The notes: generated by a model not told the origin, from the sequence alone. 64,000 nucleotides of DNA from Engraulis encrasicolus (GCF_034702125.1 NC_085880.1:38645730-38709729), one strand, 5' to 3'; positions 38,030 to 50,011 are shown, numbered from the stretch's first letter. Program-made: numbers and translations.

Positions 38030-39130
38030 CCAAAATCGGTGTAGACCTTCCTTAGGGTGTTCTCCATCATTTCAGAAGGGGTGCCCCAAATTTCAATGTC
38101 ATTAAGGTCATTTTTATGGGGTAAATCCAAGATGGCTGCCCAAAACCAGCCAATAGTAGTAAAATGCTGTACTGCCTGGACATAATGGTGTTATGGGCCA
38201 ATCCACCTATTTGTGTGTGATGTATACACACTGAACTTTGAAAATATGTGCAAAACTTACCATAAAAACAATATTATATATGTCTTATTTAGATTCAAAA
38301 ACAGGAAAATCATAAAAACCATGGTCAGGATGAAATCACTCTACAATTGAGAGCTCATTTCTGGGCATTTAGCTATTGAACCAACATTCATTAAGAGTTT
38401 TAAAAATTTGCAGTGGGTCATATCTATAACATCCAAAAAGAAAATTGTGGTTAGAAAATTTAGGGGAGAAGAGATAAACCCTTGAACTGGGCCACACATA
38501 ACTGTCCCAATGTTAGCATGCTAGCATTAGCAGGTTCAGACTCTCAGTCTGCTCTTCAGATAAAGATGGCAAACAATAATTTTAATCCCACTTACACATG
38601 CGCGCACACACACAAACTACTACTACTTCCTTAGGACCCCCTCAATGATTTAACCCTAGGAGTCCAACTGAAATATATTCATATCAATCAAGTCAATAAT
38701 ACATGTACATATCAAGTGTCAGTGACAGCTGTCAAATGACAAATGTATGCTGATTAATGTTCAGATATGTATATCGCAGTCCTAAGTGTACAATGGAGTG
38801 ATAAGGGCATTTATGCTTAGGAAATTATGAATAATCAATATGCAATACACCATACATACAGTATATTGACAGATACTTTGTTTTAAAAGAGCAAAATGGT
38901 AACATGTCTGTTTTTCCATCTACTTTTGGCTTTAATCTAGATGACATGTTGGCTACCTAGCCACTTAATTTATTGTTTGCTCGTTATTTTTTATTTGTGG
39001 GTGTGGTCCTTTGTTTAAAACATGTCTGCCTGCCTTCCCTCTCTCACATAGGCTACTAAAATAGTCTTTCAAAAACTTAAAACAACAGCATGTGGAAATC
39101 CTATTGGCTTTGGAGGGCTAACGTCTATAA
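38030..39130. other. Interior of the 5.6-kb element, no gene
   Basis: AT-rich sequence with only short open frames and no recognisable domain. Confidence 0.35.
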
Positions 39131-39545
39131 GACTATACTGTACTCTACTGTATTGCACTGTACTGTACTCTACTATACTGTACTGTACTGTACTGTACTG
39201 TACTGTGATATACCGTACTGTACTCTACTGCACCGTGCAGTATGCTACTGGACTGTACTGTACTGTACTGTACTGTACTGTACTGTACTGTACTGTACTG
39301 TACTGTACTGCACCGTACTGTATGCTACTGTACTGTACTTAACTAGACTCCACCGTACTTTATGCTACTGTACTGTACTGTACTTTACTTTACTGTACTG
39401 CACCGTACTGTATGCTACTGTACTGTACCGTACTGTATGCTACTGTACTGTACTGTACTGTACTATACTCTACTGTACTTTATTATACTGCACCATTCTG
39501 TATGCTACTGTACTGTACTGCACTGCACTGTACTGTACAGTACAA
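39131..39545. repeat. TACTG pentanucleotide microsatellite, about 415 bp
   Basis: Long runs of TACTG interrupted by diverged blocks such as CACCGTACTGTATGC, which itself recurs several times. This gives a second-order repeat. Its open frames are a by-product of the repeat. Confidence 0.95.
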
Positions 39546-39568
39546 CTATAGAACTGAAACATGTAGAG

Positions 39569-39785
39569 CGGTGGTGCTCAAACTGTGGTACGCGTACCAC
39601 TGGTGGTACTTGAGACATCTCTGGTGGTACTTGGAATACCATTATGAACCTCTCCTGTACTGACTGGCAAAAGTGAATATGGAAGGCCTTTACTGCGATA
39701 TTCTAATGTTGGTTGTCAAGGTGGTACTCGGAGAGCTCAATATTTTCTCAGGGGGTACTTCACACAAAAGGTTTGAGAACCACTG
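39569..39785. mobile_element. hAT MITE, 217 bp, perfect 8-bp duplication
   Basis: The left end CGGTGGTGCTCAAACT and the right end GGTTTGAGAACCACTG are inverses with a few mismatches and match the common hAT/Charlie terminus. The flanks are identical: ATGTAGAG at 39561-39568 and 39786-39793. Confidence 0.88.
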
Positions 39786-39793
39786 ATGTAGAG

Positions 39794-40274
39794 CATTCTG
39801 AGGACATGTACAATATTATGCAAAACGGTGTAGTGGGAATGAGTTATGTTACTGTTACCACTCAAAATCTTGAAGGTTAAAAAAAGTCGTGTGGCATTTT
39901 GTTTGGGGGGGCGGGGTATGATCGACTATTCTTCCGCCCAGACTATTTATGTGCCTTGCATATCAAGAAAATGAGTCCAGGTAATGATTTACTTTCATAG
40001 TATATACCATATGAGAAGTGTTGTTCTATATAGATATTTCTCCTATGGGTAAGGGTGGCAAAAGACCTACAGTGCATGTTGTCCATCAGCTGTCAGTTTT
40101 GATTACTGATTGATTACAATGATTACTGAGCTAACTAATACAACTTTTGACACAAGTACTAGGTGAGGACTTGTCTGCAAATAAACATTTTTTTTATCTC
40201 TGTCTTCTTACTCAACATACACTAAGAAATCATTCCCATTTAATTTGAACTGAAGCCATACTGTGGCCTACATG
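39794..40274. other. Interior of the 5.6-kb element, no feature
   Basis: No gene or repeat boundary recognised. Confidence 0.3.
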
Positions 40275-41414
40275 TAGGCCTATATTGAGTAATCTGTAAT
40301 GCCATTCTAAAGATGACTGAAATGCTCTCACAATATGCACTTGTAAAAATATAGAATTAGGTGATCTTATGGGGTTCTTCATACATATGGAAAGGTCCTG
40401 TCCTTTACCCTCTCTCATACAAATAAAATACGTATATCTGTTATGGAAATTAGAGGATGGGGAACATGCTACCTAGGGCATCTTGCACTGACACTATCCC
40501 ATTCAAATCGAGCATTAGCAGCAGTCTATTCTCACCATAGTTTTAGTGTTGGCAATGCTCATTTTAATTCAGACCAAGAATCTTCTCAAATCGTTCACAA
40601 TATTACATGCTGTCAAGCACGTAAGCACAGACTCACCCATACTTTCACACTATGTGGGTCATTCCATGTCAATTCACATGATTCCCTAGAATCTCCCCAG
40701 GTGACCCTCTCCGATTTACCCGATATCTCACATACACATACCTTTTGATGTCAATTGAAAGAATACCAAGTATTAGCACCCTACGTCTAACGGTTGTGGA
40801 GATGAAGCCCTCCAAAGTTGGGGTGCCATGCCCACTTTTCAAGCCTGTGAATTGCATACAAAATGTACAAGCAGATTTTGACACCTCTGGTTTTAGTTTG
40901 AAGGAAGATACAGACCTAAAAATCACCATGGCCCCTCAATATGACCCTGTCTACCAGATTATGTACTTACAAATGGTATGCCTGGATTATTTGTCGCTAT
41001 ATTAAGCCTTAAAAACTGAATTTGTGAAACGCGTGTTGAAGAGTCTTGCCATTTTGGGGTTCCAGATCTTGGAAACTATGTATGCTTTGGGAGTTATAAT
41101 TGATTTTCCATCATATTTGGGAACTGTACAGTGTATTAAAAAAAATGTAGGGCGCTCAGACTTTAAAAGATAAAATAGGAGGGACACAAAAACAGCTTTG
41201 GCACAAAATGATCTTATGGTACCCTCTACTTCAGGCCTCAAATTAACCATGTGGGCACTTGATGACTGGAATGCCCTTTTAACCCCATGTACAGTAGCAC
41301 TGTATCAAACATTCAATCTTGGAAAAACTTTGTTTTTCAAAGTTTTTCATATTAATCTTGGCCTTCAAAGTATATGTTTTTCTCTATATCTTATCACAGT
41401 GTCTGTTTTGTCTA

Positions 41415-41428
41415 CTGCCATCTGCTGG
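41415..41428 (-). promoter_or_regulatory. CTCF-like motif, left foldback arm
   Basis: On the minus strand CCAGCAGATGGCAG fits CCASYAGRKGGCRS at every position. The mirror copy on the right arm is at 41904-41917. Confidence 0.4.
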
Positions 41429-41783
41429 TTTAAAAAAGTAACAACAGCGTAATGTAAGAAAACAAAAGGGTCTGGCAAATTGTGCCCATAATTCACCAAT
41501 AAAGCATTGTAATTATTACACAGTATATTGCTATATACTACTTATGATTTTAACAAGCATTATGAATATTTACAGTTTAAATAATTTCCTAAGTGTGACT
41601 GCTTAATGCTCAATCATGATGCCAGTCCCAAGATGGCCTCACCCTGCACTACATTTCTACCAGACATGGGGGTGGGGGTGTCCTGGTAGAAATGTAATCA
41701 TGATTGAGCATTCTGCATAATGCTCGTTAAAATCATAATTAATATATAGCAATATACTGTAGAATTAAAGTGCTTTATTGGTA

Positions 41784-41825
41784 GCCTAGCGAGCTTAACC
41801 TCTAGGGGCGTCTAGATTTCTAGGC
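41784..41825. mobile_element. 42-bp insertion with 13-bp target duplication
   Basis: The insert runs from GCCTAGCGAGC to GATTTCTAGGC between two copies of TGCTTTATTGGTA (41771-41783, 41826-41838). The other foldback arm has the uninterrupted, inverted site (CACCAATAAAGCA near 41,496). A 13-bp duplication suggests a severely truncated retroposon. Related sequence occurs inverted at about 1510-1533. Confidence 0.85.
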
Positions 41826-41903
41826 TGCTTTATTGGTAAATTATGGGCAAGATTTTCCAGCCCTTTTTGTTTTCTTACATTACACTGTTGTTGCGTTTTT
41901 TGA

Positions 41904-41917
41904 CCAGCAGATGGCAG
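41904..41917 (+). promoter_or_regulatory. CTCF-like motif, right foldback arm
   Basis: CCAGCAGATGGCAG, a full match to the CTCF core consensus and the mirror of 41415-41428. The two point away from each other. Confidence 0.4.
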
Positions 41918-43587
41918 CAGACAAAACAGACACTGTGATAAGACATAGACAAAAACATAAACTTTGAAGGCCAAGATAAATATGAGGAACTTTGAAAAAC
42001 AAAGTTTTTCCAAGATTGAATGTTTGATACAGTGCTACTGTACATGGGGTTAAAAGGGCATTCCAGTCATCAAGTGCCCACATGGTTAATTTGAGGCCTG
42101 AAGTAGAGGGTACCATAAGGTCATTTTGTTCCGAAGCTGTTTTTGAGTCCCTCCTATTCCATCATTAAAAGTCTGAGTGCCCTACTTTTTTTGGAATACA
42201 CTGTAGAGTTCCCAAATATGATGGAAAATCAAGTATAACTCCCAAAGCATACATAGCTTCCAATATCTGGAACTCCAAAATGGCAAGATTCTTCATCACA
42301 CTTTTCACAAATCCAGTTTTTAAGGCTTAATATAGCCAAAAATAATCAAGGCATGCTATTTGTAAGTACATCATCTGGTAGACAGGGTCATATTGAGGGG
42401 GCATGGTGTTTTTTAGGCCTGTGTCTTCCTTCAAACTAAAACCAGAGGTGTCAGAATCTGCTTGTAAATTTTGTATGCAATTCACAGGCTTGAAAAGTGG
42501 GCATGGCACCCCAACTTTGGAGGGCTTCATCTCCGCAACCGCTGGACGTAGGGTGCTAATACTTGGTATTCTTTCAATTGACATCAAAAGGTACCTGTGT
42601 GTGAGATATCGGGTAAATCGGAGAGGGTCACCTGGGGAAGGCGTGTGAATTGACATGGAATGACCCATGTACATTTTGTAGTTTTATCAATCTGGTCTAG
42701 CAGGCTACCCTTGCTTCATCTCTTCTGAGGACTATATTAACATTGTCAGCTAAGTATAATGTCATGTAATAACAATGTAATGCGTTACCAACATGACATA
42801 TTGTATATGACATGGTAGACATTTTTTTTTCAAGGGGCACCCCTTCTAGGATGTCTTCAAATCAGTCAAGGAACACGTGTACCGAATTATATGCTTCTAT
42901 CCAGCGCGTAACGATTTCTCGGCTTACAGCCCCTACTATAGGCCTATATTGAGTAATCTGTAATGCCATTCTAAAGATGACTGAAATGCTCTCACAATAT
43001 GCACTTGTAAAAATATAGAATTAGGTGATCTTATGGGGTTCTTCATACATATGGAAAGGTCCTGTCCTTTACCCTCTCTCATACAAATAAAATACGTATA
43101 TCTGTTATGGAAATTAGAGGATGGAGAACCTGCTACCTAGGGCATCTTGCACTGACACTATCCCATTCAAATCGAGCATTAGCAGCAGTCTATTCTCACC
43201 ATAGTTTTAGTGTTGGCAATGCTCATTTTAATTCAGACCAAGAATCTTCTCAAATCGTTCACAATGTTACATGCTGTCAAGCACGTAAGCACAGACTCAC
43301 CCATACTTTCACACTATGTACATTTTGTAGTTTTATCAATCTGGTCTAGCAGGCTACCCTTGCTTCATCTCTTCTGAGGACTATATTAACATTGTCAGCT
43401 AAGTATAATGTCATGTAATAACAATGTAATGCGTTACCAACATGACATATTGTATATGACATGGTAGACATTTTTTTTTCAAGGGGCACCCCTTCTAGGA
43501 TGTCTTCAAATCAGTCAAGGAACACGTGTACCGAATTATATGCTTCTATCCAGCGCGTAACGATTTCTCGGCTTAGAGCCCCTACTA

Positions 43588-43901
43588 TAACAGAATTTCT
43601 CAGACATGATCTCCAGTACACCCAGAGGGTACCTACCAAATTTAGTGCAATACGGTCAATGGGGGGCGCTAACGTTAGTGAAAATGTGTTTTTGTCAATA
43701 TGATACATACCAAACAGGAAGTTAGCTCATGTATAGATGGTTAACTGTTTGCAGTGTACGCATGAAGGGCAGCATATGCATGAAGGGCAGAATATGCATG
43801 AAGGGCAATTCATGCATGAAAGGCAAGGCATGCATGAACGGCAACGAATGCAAGACGGGCAAGCATACTCCAGCATTTTCTGTGAGGAAATGCAATCTAG
43901 T
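43588..43901 (+). mobile_element. Non-autonomous helentron unit 7, right part
   Basis: It resumes the unit at AATTTCTCAGACATGATCTC and runs through the minisatellite to the hairpin and AATCTAGT. Joined to 36981-37977, the unit would be about 1.3 kb, like its neighbours. Confidence 0.85.
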
Positions 43902-45189
43902 TATTATTATATTTTTTTATTCTACCACCCATCATAATGGCAAGAAATCTTCGAAATAGAGAGTCCGTTCCAGTGCCAAACTGTTCGGTTCGGTGCAACG
44001 ATGTGTGCTTGTACTCAGTTTATGGAAAACTCGAACTCTCTAGCGCCACCAGCAGGTCAAAGTTGCAAGTACATTACATGCTGTAACTTTTGAACCGTTG
44101 GTCAGAATTTCAAAAACTTGGTATCACTGAAATCCTTGGGCCAAGCCGAATCCAATGCACTCCATGACGTCATTTTCCGCCTGGAAAGTTTTTCCGCCAT
44201 TTTGAATTTTGTAAAAATCAATAAAAATGATGCCACGCCCACGAATTTAGTCCCATCGTCACGAAATTTTCGTGAGGGCATCTTCGAACTGAGATACATC
44301 TACCCCGAAAGTCCTGGAACGATTGATTAAACCGGCTCCAAACAGGAGGCAATCAAACTTGGCGGCGAAGTCGCCAAACAGGAAGTGAGCTAATATCTCA
44401 GCAACGGATACTTGTATCAGAACCCAATTTTATACACATAATCAAAACTATCACCAGAGGACACGTAACAATTTTCGTGCAAATGCGCCACTAGGGGGCG
44501 CTACCATAAGCAAAAATGTGGTTTTGTCCATATTGGTCCGTATTGACCTCAATTTTTCAAACGCTTGGTATCGCTGCAATCCTTGGGTCAAGCCGAATCC
44601 AACGCATACTATGATGTCATATTTACAATCATGGATTTCCCGCCATTTTCACATATTCAAAAATCAATAAAAATGAAGCTCCGCCCACAATTTTTGTCTG
44701 CTCGTCCTACAATTTGTATCAGACCACCATTGGACTATCTTGCACCTTTGCTGAAATTTACAGAGCAATAGCTGAAAGCATCGGCGCACAGCAGCCAATC
44801 AAATTTGACAACAAAGACAAACGCACCGTCCAAACAGGAAGTTAGCCCATATCTCAGCAACGCCTCGACAGATCTTAACGAAATTTCTCACACATGATCT
44901 CCAGTACACCCAGAGGGTACATACAAAATTCTGTGCAATACGGTCACTGGGGGGCGCTAACGCTAGTGAAAATGTGCTTTTGCCAATATGATACATACCA
45001 AACAGGAAGTTAGCTCATGTATAGATGGTTAACTGTATGCTGTGTATGCATGAAGGGCAGCATATGCATGAAGGGCAGCATATGCATGGAGGGCAATTCA
45101 TGCATGAAAGGCAAGGCATGCATGAAGGGCAACGAATGCAAGACGGGCAAGCATACTCCAGCATTTTCTGCGAGGAAATGCAATCTAGT
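43902..45189 (+). mobile_element. Non-autonomous helentron unit 8
   Basis: No palindrome. It has the common start after a short TTATTATTA run, a two-module body, the minisatellite and the terminal hairpin. It abuts autonomous copy 2. Confidence 0.85.
44488..44502 (+). promoter_or_regulatory. CTCF-like motif in unit 8
   Basis: Perfect core CCACTAGGGGGCGCT in the shared position and orientation. Confidence 0.55.
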
Positions 45190-45781
45190 TATTATTATTA
45201 TTATATTTTTTTATTCTACCACCCATCATAATGGCAAGAAATCTTCGAAATAGAGAGTCCGTTCTAATGCCAAACTGTTCGGTTCGGTCCGAGGATGTGT
45301 GCTTGTACTCAGTTTTTGGATAACTCGAACTCTCTAGCGCCACCAGCAGGTCAAAGTTTCAAATACATGTCATACTGTAACTTTTGAACCGTAGGTCCAA
45401 TTTTCAAAAACTTGGTATCCCTGGAATTCTTGGGCCAAGCCGAATCCAATGCACACTATGACGTCATTTTCCGCCTGGAAAGTTTTTCCGCCATTTTGAA
45501 ATTTGGAAAAATCCATAAAAATGATGCCACGCCCACAATTTTAGTCCCATCGTCACAAATATTTTGTGAGGGCATCTTCAGCCTGAGATACATCTACCCT
45601 AAAAGTTCTGGAGCGATTGATTAAACCGGCTTTAAACAGGAGCCAATCTAATTTGGCGGCGGATACGCCAAACAGGAAGTGAGCTCATATCTCGGCAATG
45701 TCTACTTGTACCAGACTCAAATTTTAAACACATAATTAACACTATCTTCAGATGACACATAATTATTTTCGTGCAAATGCA

Positions 45782-45796
45782 CCACTAGGGGGCGCT
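45782..45796 (+). promoter_or_regulatory. CTCF-like motif, helentron copy 2
   Basis: Perfect core CCACTAGGGGGCGCT in the shared position and orientation. Confidence 0.55.
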
Positions 45797-46471
45797 ACAA
45801 TATGCAAAATTGAGTTTTTGGCCATATTTGTCCATACTGACTTCAATTCATCAAACGCTTGGTATCGCTGCAATCCTTGGGTCAAGCCGAATTCAACGAA
45901 TACCATGATGTTATATTTACTATCAATAATTTCCCGCCATTTTGACATATGCAAAAATCAATAAAAATGATGCTCCGCCCACAATATTTGTCTGTTCGAC
46001 CTACAATTTGTATCAGACCACCATTTGACTATTCTGCACCTTTGCTGTAATTTGTAGATCAATAGCTTAAAGCATTGGCGCACAGCAGCCAATCAAATTT
46101 GACAACAAAGACAAACACACCGTCCAAAAAGGAAGTTAGCTCATATCTCAGCAACGCCTTGACGGATCTTAACGAAATTTCTCACACATATTTATGGGCT
46201 CATTAGGCCTATAGGCTACATGGTTGTAGTAGGCTATTTATGTAAATCATTATTTACTTATAGTATTAGTTGGCCTAAAACATTATTAAAACATTATTAT
46301 TAATCATTACAATAAAAATACTATAAATAGTAGAATTAAATTATTGGTGTTCTTGAATATAAGCGACTTTATTATTTAGGCCTATAGGCCCTAGGCCTAT
46401 TTATGGTTGTTTAAAACAAAAATAACGTCGCCTGCGGAATGGAGTTTTTTATCGGCTGTCAATCAATGTCG

Positions 46472-46474
<3 letters not shown>

Positions 46475-46538
<64 letters not shown>
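46475..46538. repeat. GA microsatellite in copy 2 leader region
   Basis: About 64 bp of GA. The same site has a short GA run in copy 1 (22,593) and a long one in copy 3 (61,519). Confidence 0.95.
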
Positions 46539-46540
<2 letters not shown>

Positions 46541-46866
46541 AGGCCTATAGGCCTACGTTTCCTTCAAACTTTTCAACGCGAGTTTTGGGGCTCTCTTTTT
46601 TCTGTTAGACGACCTCGAGCCATTTAGAATTTAAAGCAGTCTATTTTTACACCATTGCCTAACGAAACCAAGCCATAAATGAAAGCGTAGCATATCAAAT
46701 TTAAAATGTAAGCCTGTTGGTTGTGGTAATCTTTAATATTTTTTCTATGCCTATAATGAGCCGCCGCCAAGTGAGGTTGCAAGCGGCTTGAGCCAAAGGA
46801 GCCGCGCAATTTACGCAAAATGTGTGTTTTTGCTAGTTTGAAAAGGGGTATCCTGTGTTGTACGTA

Positions 46867-46878
46867 CGGAAGTGACGT
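46867..46878 (+). promoter_or_regulatory. Candidate ETS/CRE promoter motif, copy 2
   Basis: CGGAAGTGACGT, identical to copy 1 and at the corresponding position about 175 bp before the first donor (47052). Confidence 0.5.
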
Positions 46879-46889
46879 AAAGTGCATTA

Positions 46890-47051
46890 CGGCACAGTAC
46901 TGCTGGTTGGCTCGTTGGATCTTCACACTTTATCCCAGACACAGTTTGAGAAACATTATGGCTTATGATAGAAAACTTAGAACGAAAACGTGAAGCTGCG
47001 TCTTTGGATTAAGTTTCAACGAACTTTCTTTCACTCCCTTCTGGACACCAG
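46890..47051 (+). other. Leader exon 1 (approximate start), copy 2
   Basis: Ends at the donor CAG|GTATGTAAACC. The 5' edge is inferred. Confidence 0.5.
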
Positions 47052-48374
47052 GTATGTAAACCGTTAAGCATATTTTAACAGAGGAATTCGGGGGAGCCTT
47101 CCGATCAAGATTGTTTGTTGGGGGAATGGAGATGGTCTCACTTACCGGTATTCTGTTTTAAGAAAAGTGTGGCTGCATTCCACAATAATAGAACAACTGG
47201 GTATTATTAGCAAAGTGGAGTAAGTAAACCAACGACAAGCGGGAAAGGGAGATGTTTTTATATGTCGACAAGGGAGGCATTTAATTTAACACGAGTATGA
47301 ATACATCGAGGCTTTGTAGATACCTGATCGGCTACCTGAAAACACACACCGCCATCTTGCAGACCTCCGTTTAACTCAAACCTAGGCCTGTCTACATAAT
47401 GGTGTCGCTTTAGTACATCTGTGTTCATATGCTTTGGGTGAATTCTGAAGGATGTGAAACACTACAGCAATAACTTTTCTGACAAGTGTATGGTCTTGCT
47501 ACCCGCGCATTTCGTCCCCCATGTGAAAACAGTTTTCATCTTCCTTATAAATTGTAGTTCTAGGTTGTCCACTTGTGGGAGATGGTGTGTCTTTTTGTAA
47601 GTAAAGCATTCGCTAAGAAACCTAAGCCTAGTTAATGACTACAGAGAGGGGTGATAAGTTAACTGTGTTTTATATTAAGAAGAAAATGGGGACATGGTTT
47701 CTTTCTTCCTGAAAAAAAGAGTATGATGATGATAATTCCTTGTGGCAATGTGATGGCCGGGGCCGGTTTAAATAACCTACACGACACCGCCATTGCACAG
47801 TAGGCCTACACACACATACAAATGAGTTTTTAATTCATTACCAGCGTTGACGACCTTTGTCTGTATAGCCTACGATGGTCCGTCGCAATGCACTGTGGGA
47901 TGTGTAGTGTCGTGACTTGAAAGCTGCGTCCTTGAAATGCTTTCTCTTATTTCTATATCATACCAGTCCCTAAACGTACAAGCATATTTTTTTGTGATGC
48001 ATCGTTTTTGTTCATGTAGCATATTTTAAAATCCATTGAAGTAAGTGTTGAATACAAGTGTTGTCACTTTTATTCAAACAAGAAATTCGAGACATAGGGA
48101 AACCCCGATCCAACGTTTCTTCGTTTTGTCACTTCCGGTTTCTGAACACTCATTGGGCTTGATTGCGTCTCAGCCATTGCTCTGGCGGTGCTTACATTTT
48201 GGATTAAATAAAAACACTTTTGGATTTTGTACTTTTAATTTTAATCCCAGAATTTATTGTCTGTTTCAGGTTGTAAGTGTAACATTTATGTGAGGTATTA
48301 GATGGAGATTGCACGTTGACTAATTTGTGTTATAGGCCTACTGTATGTTCATTCTCTTTTTTGTTTTGTTTCAG

Positions 48375-48437
48375 ATATCCCTTTACTGGTGAGGGGTGTG
48401 GAACAGCAATTTGAGTGCCCCCATTTTTGGATATTTG
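48375..48437 (+). other. Leader exon 2, copy 2
   Basis: 63 bp with acceptor TTTGTTTCAG and donor GTAAGCC; one difference from the copy 1 exon was noted. Confidence 0.7.
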
Positions 48438-48554
48438 GTAAGCCTCTTTCTTGTTTCTATTTTAATTAATCTTTTATTAGGTATGTTTATCATTAAAACA
48501 TTGTTTAAAAGTTCATTAGGAGTATTTATAGCAGTTTATTTCTAAAATTCATGC

Positions 48555-48760
48555 TGAAAGTGAAGTTAAAGCCCAAATGAAAACTCCAACTCCAATTGCC
48601 ATAGTGACCCAGCACTCCACAGCACACAACGAAATGTAGTGAGAGTTCGGCAGGACTGTACCATGCTCAGGTTACCATGTTCCCCCTACCAACCTGGTGG
48701 GTCAGGAATCAAAACCAACAACCTTTAGGCTACAAATGTTATACCCTAACCACATACCCA
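48555..48760 (-). mobile_element. Degenerate SINE, copy 2
   Basis: Counterpart of 26935-27155, shortened by a deletion after ACAACGAAATGTA. Confidence 0.55.
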
Positions 48761-48934
48761 TGTAGCAACATTTTTTTATCATTTGGTGTATTCTTACAAC
48801 CATATGTACAGTACAAAACTGAAGCATCTATTAATTAATCAAGTGTTATGTCCAAGAAATTGCATCTTAGTTAACTTTGAACTGTGAGTACCAGCGCACA
48901 CTGTCTTAATATGCATACCATCTAGAGCAGTGTT

Positions 48935-49421
48935 TCCCAACCAGGGGTACAAGAACACTCCTCAGGGGGTATGTGGGGAAAATAACAAATACATGGACTG
49001 TACACTCACTGGGATAGAGTAACAGGTATAGAGCACGAGGGTCATTTCACTTGAAATCGGACATTTTGGAACTCAACTACACAGATTTTATTACAACTTC
49101 ATCTGCCTTTTCAGTGGCAGGGTAGAACAGCAGAAGGCATGTGCCCTAAATTGACTGACAATGTCCATATCCACTTAATATTAGTGCCAGATTCTTGCAA
49201 ATGCAGTTCTGGGGTCTAAGCTTACCTTGCCATTGAAAAGGCACATCATGGTTTTATTACAATCTGCGTCGATTGTATCCCAAACTGTCTGAGTGCATTC
49301 GAAGTGACCGATACCAAACTTTCTGAGTGCATGTGAAATGACCCATGAGTGGCAGGGGTACTCATCAGATGACAAAAAGGCTTAGGAGGTTTCGGAGGCA
49401 TAACTAGTTGGGAAACCATGA
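48935..49421. mobile_element. hAT-like MITE with nested foldback, copy 2
   Basis: Counterpart of 27321-27808, with the nested GGGTCATTTCAC element at about 49040-49342. It lies between ATCTAGAG and ATCTACAG flanks. Confidence 0.6.
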
Positions 49422-49673
49422 TCTACAGCAATAGAAATAAAACATTAATTTGATATTACTGTAAGTCTTTTACCTGCAATTTTCTGTAAGCAAAATCAGT
49501 GCACAGCTGGTGAGGGAGTAAGCTTATCACACGACTCAAATATTGATTATAAGGGGACACATGATTTGTTGTGTCCATGGTCATTGCATATGTTTTTAAT
49601 ATCTACTTGGCTCTAATAGTTTTCAAAACTTGCGGTCATTAAATTAATTGATGTTATTCTTTTATTTTCCCAG

Positions 49674-49718
49674 GAATTACGGTGCATGTAGCCCTTTGCT
49701 GAACTACAACGCAACATT
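49674..49718 (+). other. Leader exon 3, copy 2
   Basis: 45 bp with the same acceptor and donor as in copy 1. Confidence 0.65.
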
Positions 49719-49969
49719 GTGAGTACACCTATTATAATACTTTTTTGGATTTGTTCATTGTTGTAGGAGATTTGTAGTAAGTAAACATGGTACCACTCAC
49801 GTAATAGTGTTGTACTAAGGGCACACTTACTGCAAACTCTCATACATTTCATACGCATATTTCATCAACATTACACAAATGTTACACACATAATTTCACA
49901 ATGGCATACGGTAAGGCTTGCCAAGTTCATGTCTTAGGATTCAATGAGTAAAGTTTTTTTTTGTCTTAG

Positions 49970-50011
49970 GAGAAATAGTAAATTACATCTTGATCCCCTT
50001 AAAGCAATAAC
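49970..50011 (+). other. Leader exon 4, untranslated part, copy 2
   Basis: Starts after TTTTGTCTTAG; 42 bases before the ATG, as in copy 1. Confidence 0.65.

Larger units (their letters stand above)
40656..42666. mobile_element. 2.0-kb foldback transposon
   Basis: Two long inverted arms start GGGTCATTCCATG and end CATGGAATGACCC. They match along about 900 bp each around a centre near 41,640. ATGT flanks both sides (40652-40655 and 42667-42670), and the uninterrupted site is preserved in A2 (43316-43319). It shares its terminal word and 4-bp duplication size with the MITE at 27432-27732. No transposase is present. Superfamilies with 4-bp duplications such as Sola are candidates, but this is not established. 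Confidence 0.85.
37978..43587. mobile_element. 5.6-kb composite inverted-repeat element inside unit 7
   Basis: The word AATCGTTACGCGCTGGATAG continuing into AAGCA lies near the left end (38005-38029) and, inverted, near the right end (43541-43565). A second inverted match (GAAGGGGTGCCCC) lies inside each. TAACAGA occurs at both junctions with unit 7 and may be a 7-bp duplication. No transposase was recognised. The interior holds a TACTG microsatellite, a hAT MITE and a tandem duplication of the right end that contains a 2-kb foldback. Confidence 0.6.
40275..43587 (+). repeat. 649-bp tandem duplication (copies A1 and A2)
   Basis: A1 is 40275-42938 and A2 is 42939-43587. After removing the 2,011-bp foldback and its 4-bp duplication from A1, both are exactly 649 bp and differ at only a few positions. 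Both contain the element's right terminal repeat (42892-42916 and 43541-43565). Confidence 0.9.

Noticed and set aside
39090..39551. 153-codon open frame of YCTVLYCTV repeats
   Set aside because: A by-product of the TACTG microsatellite.
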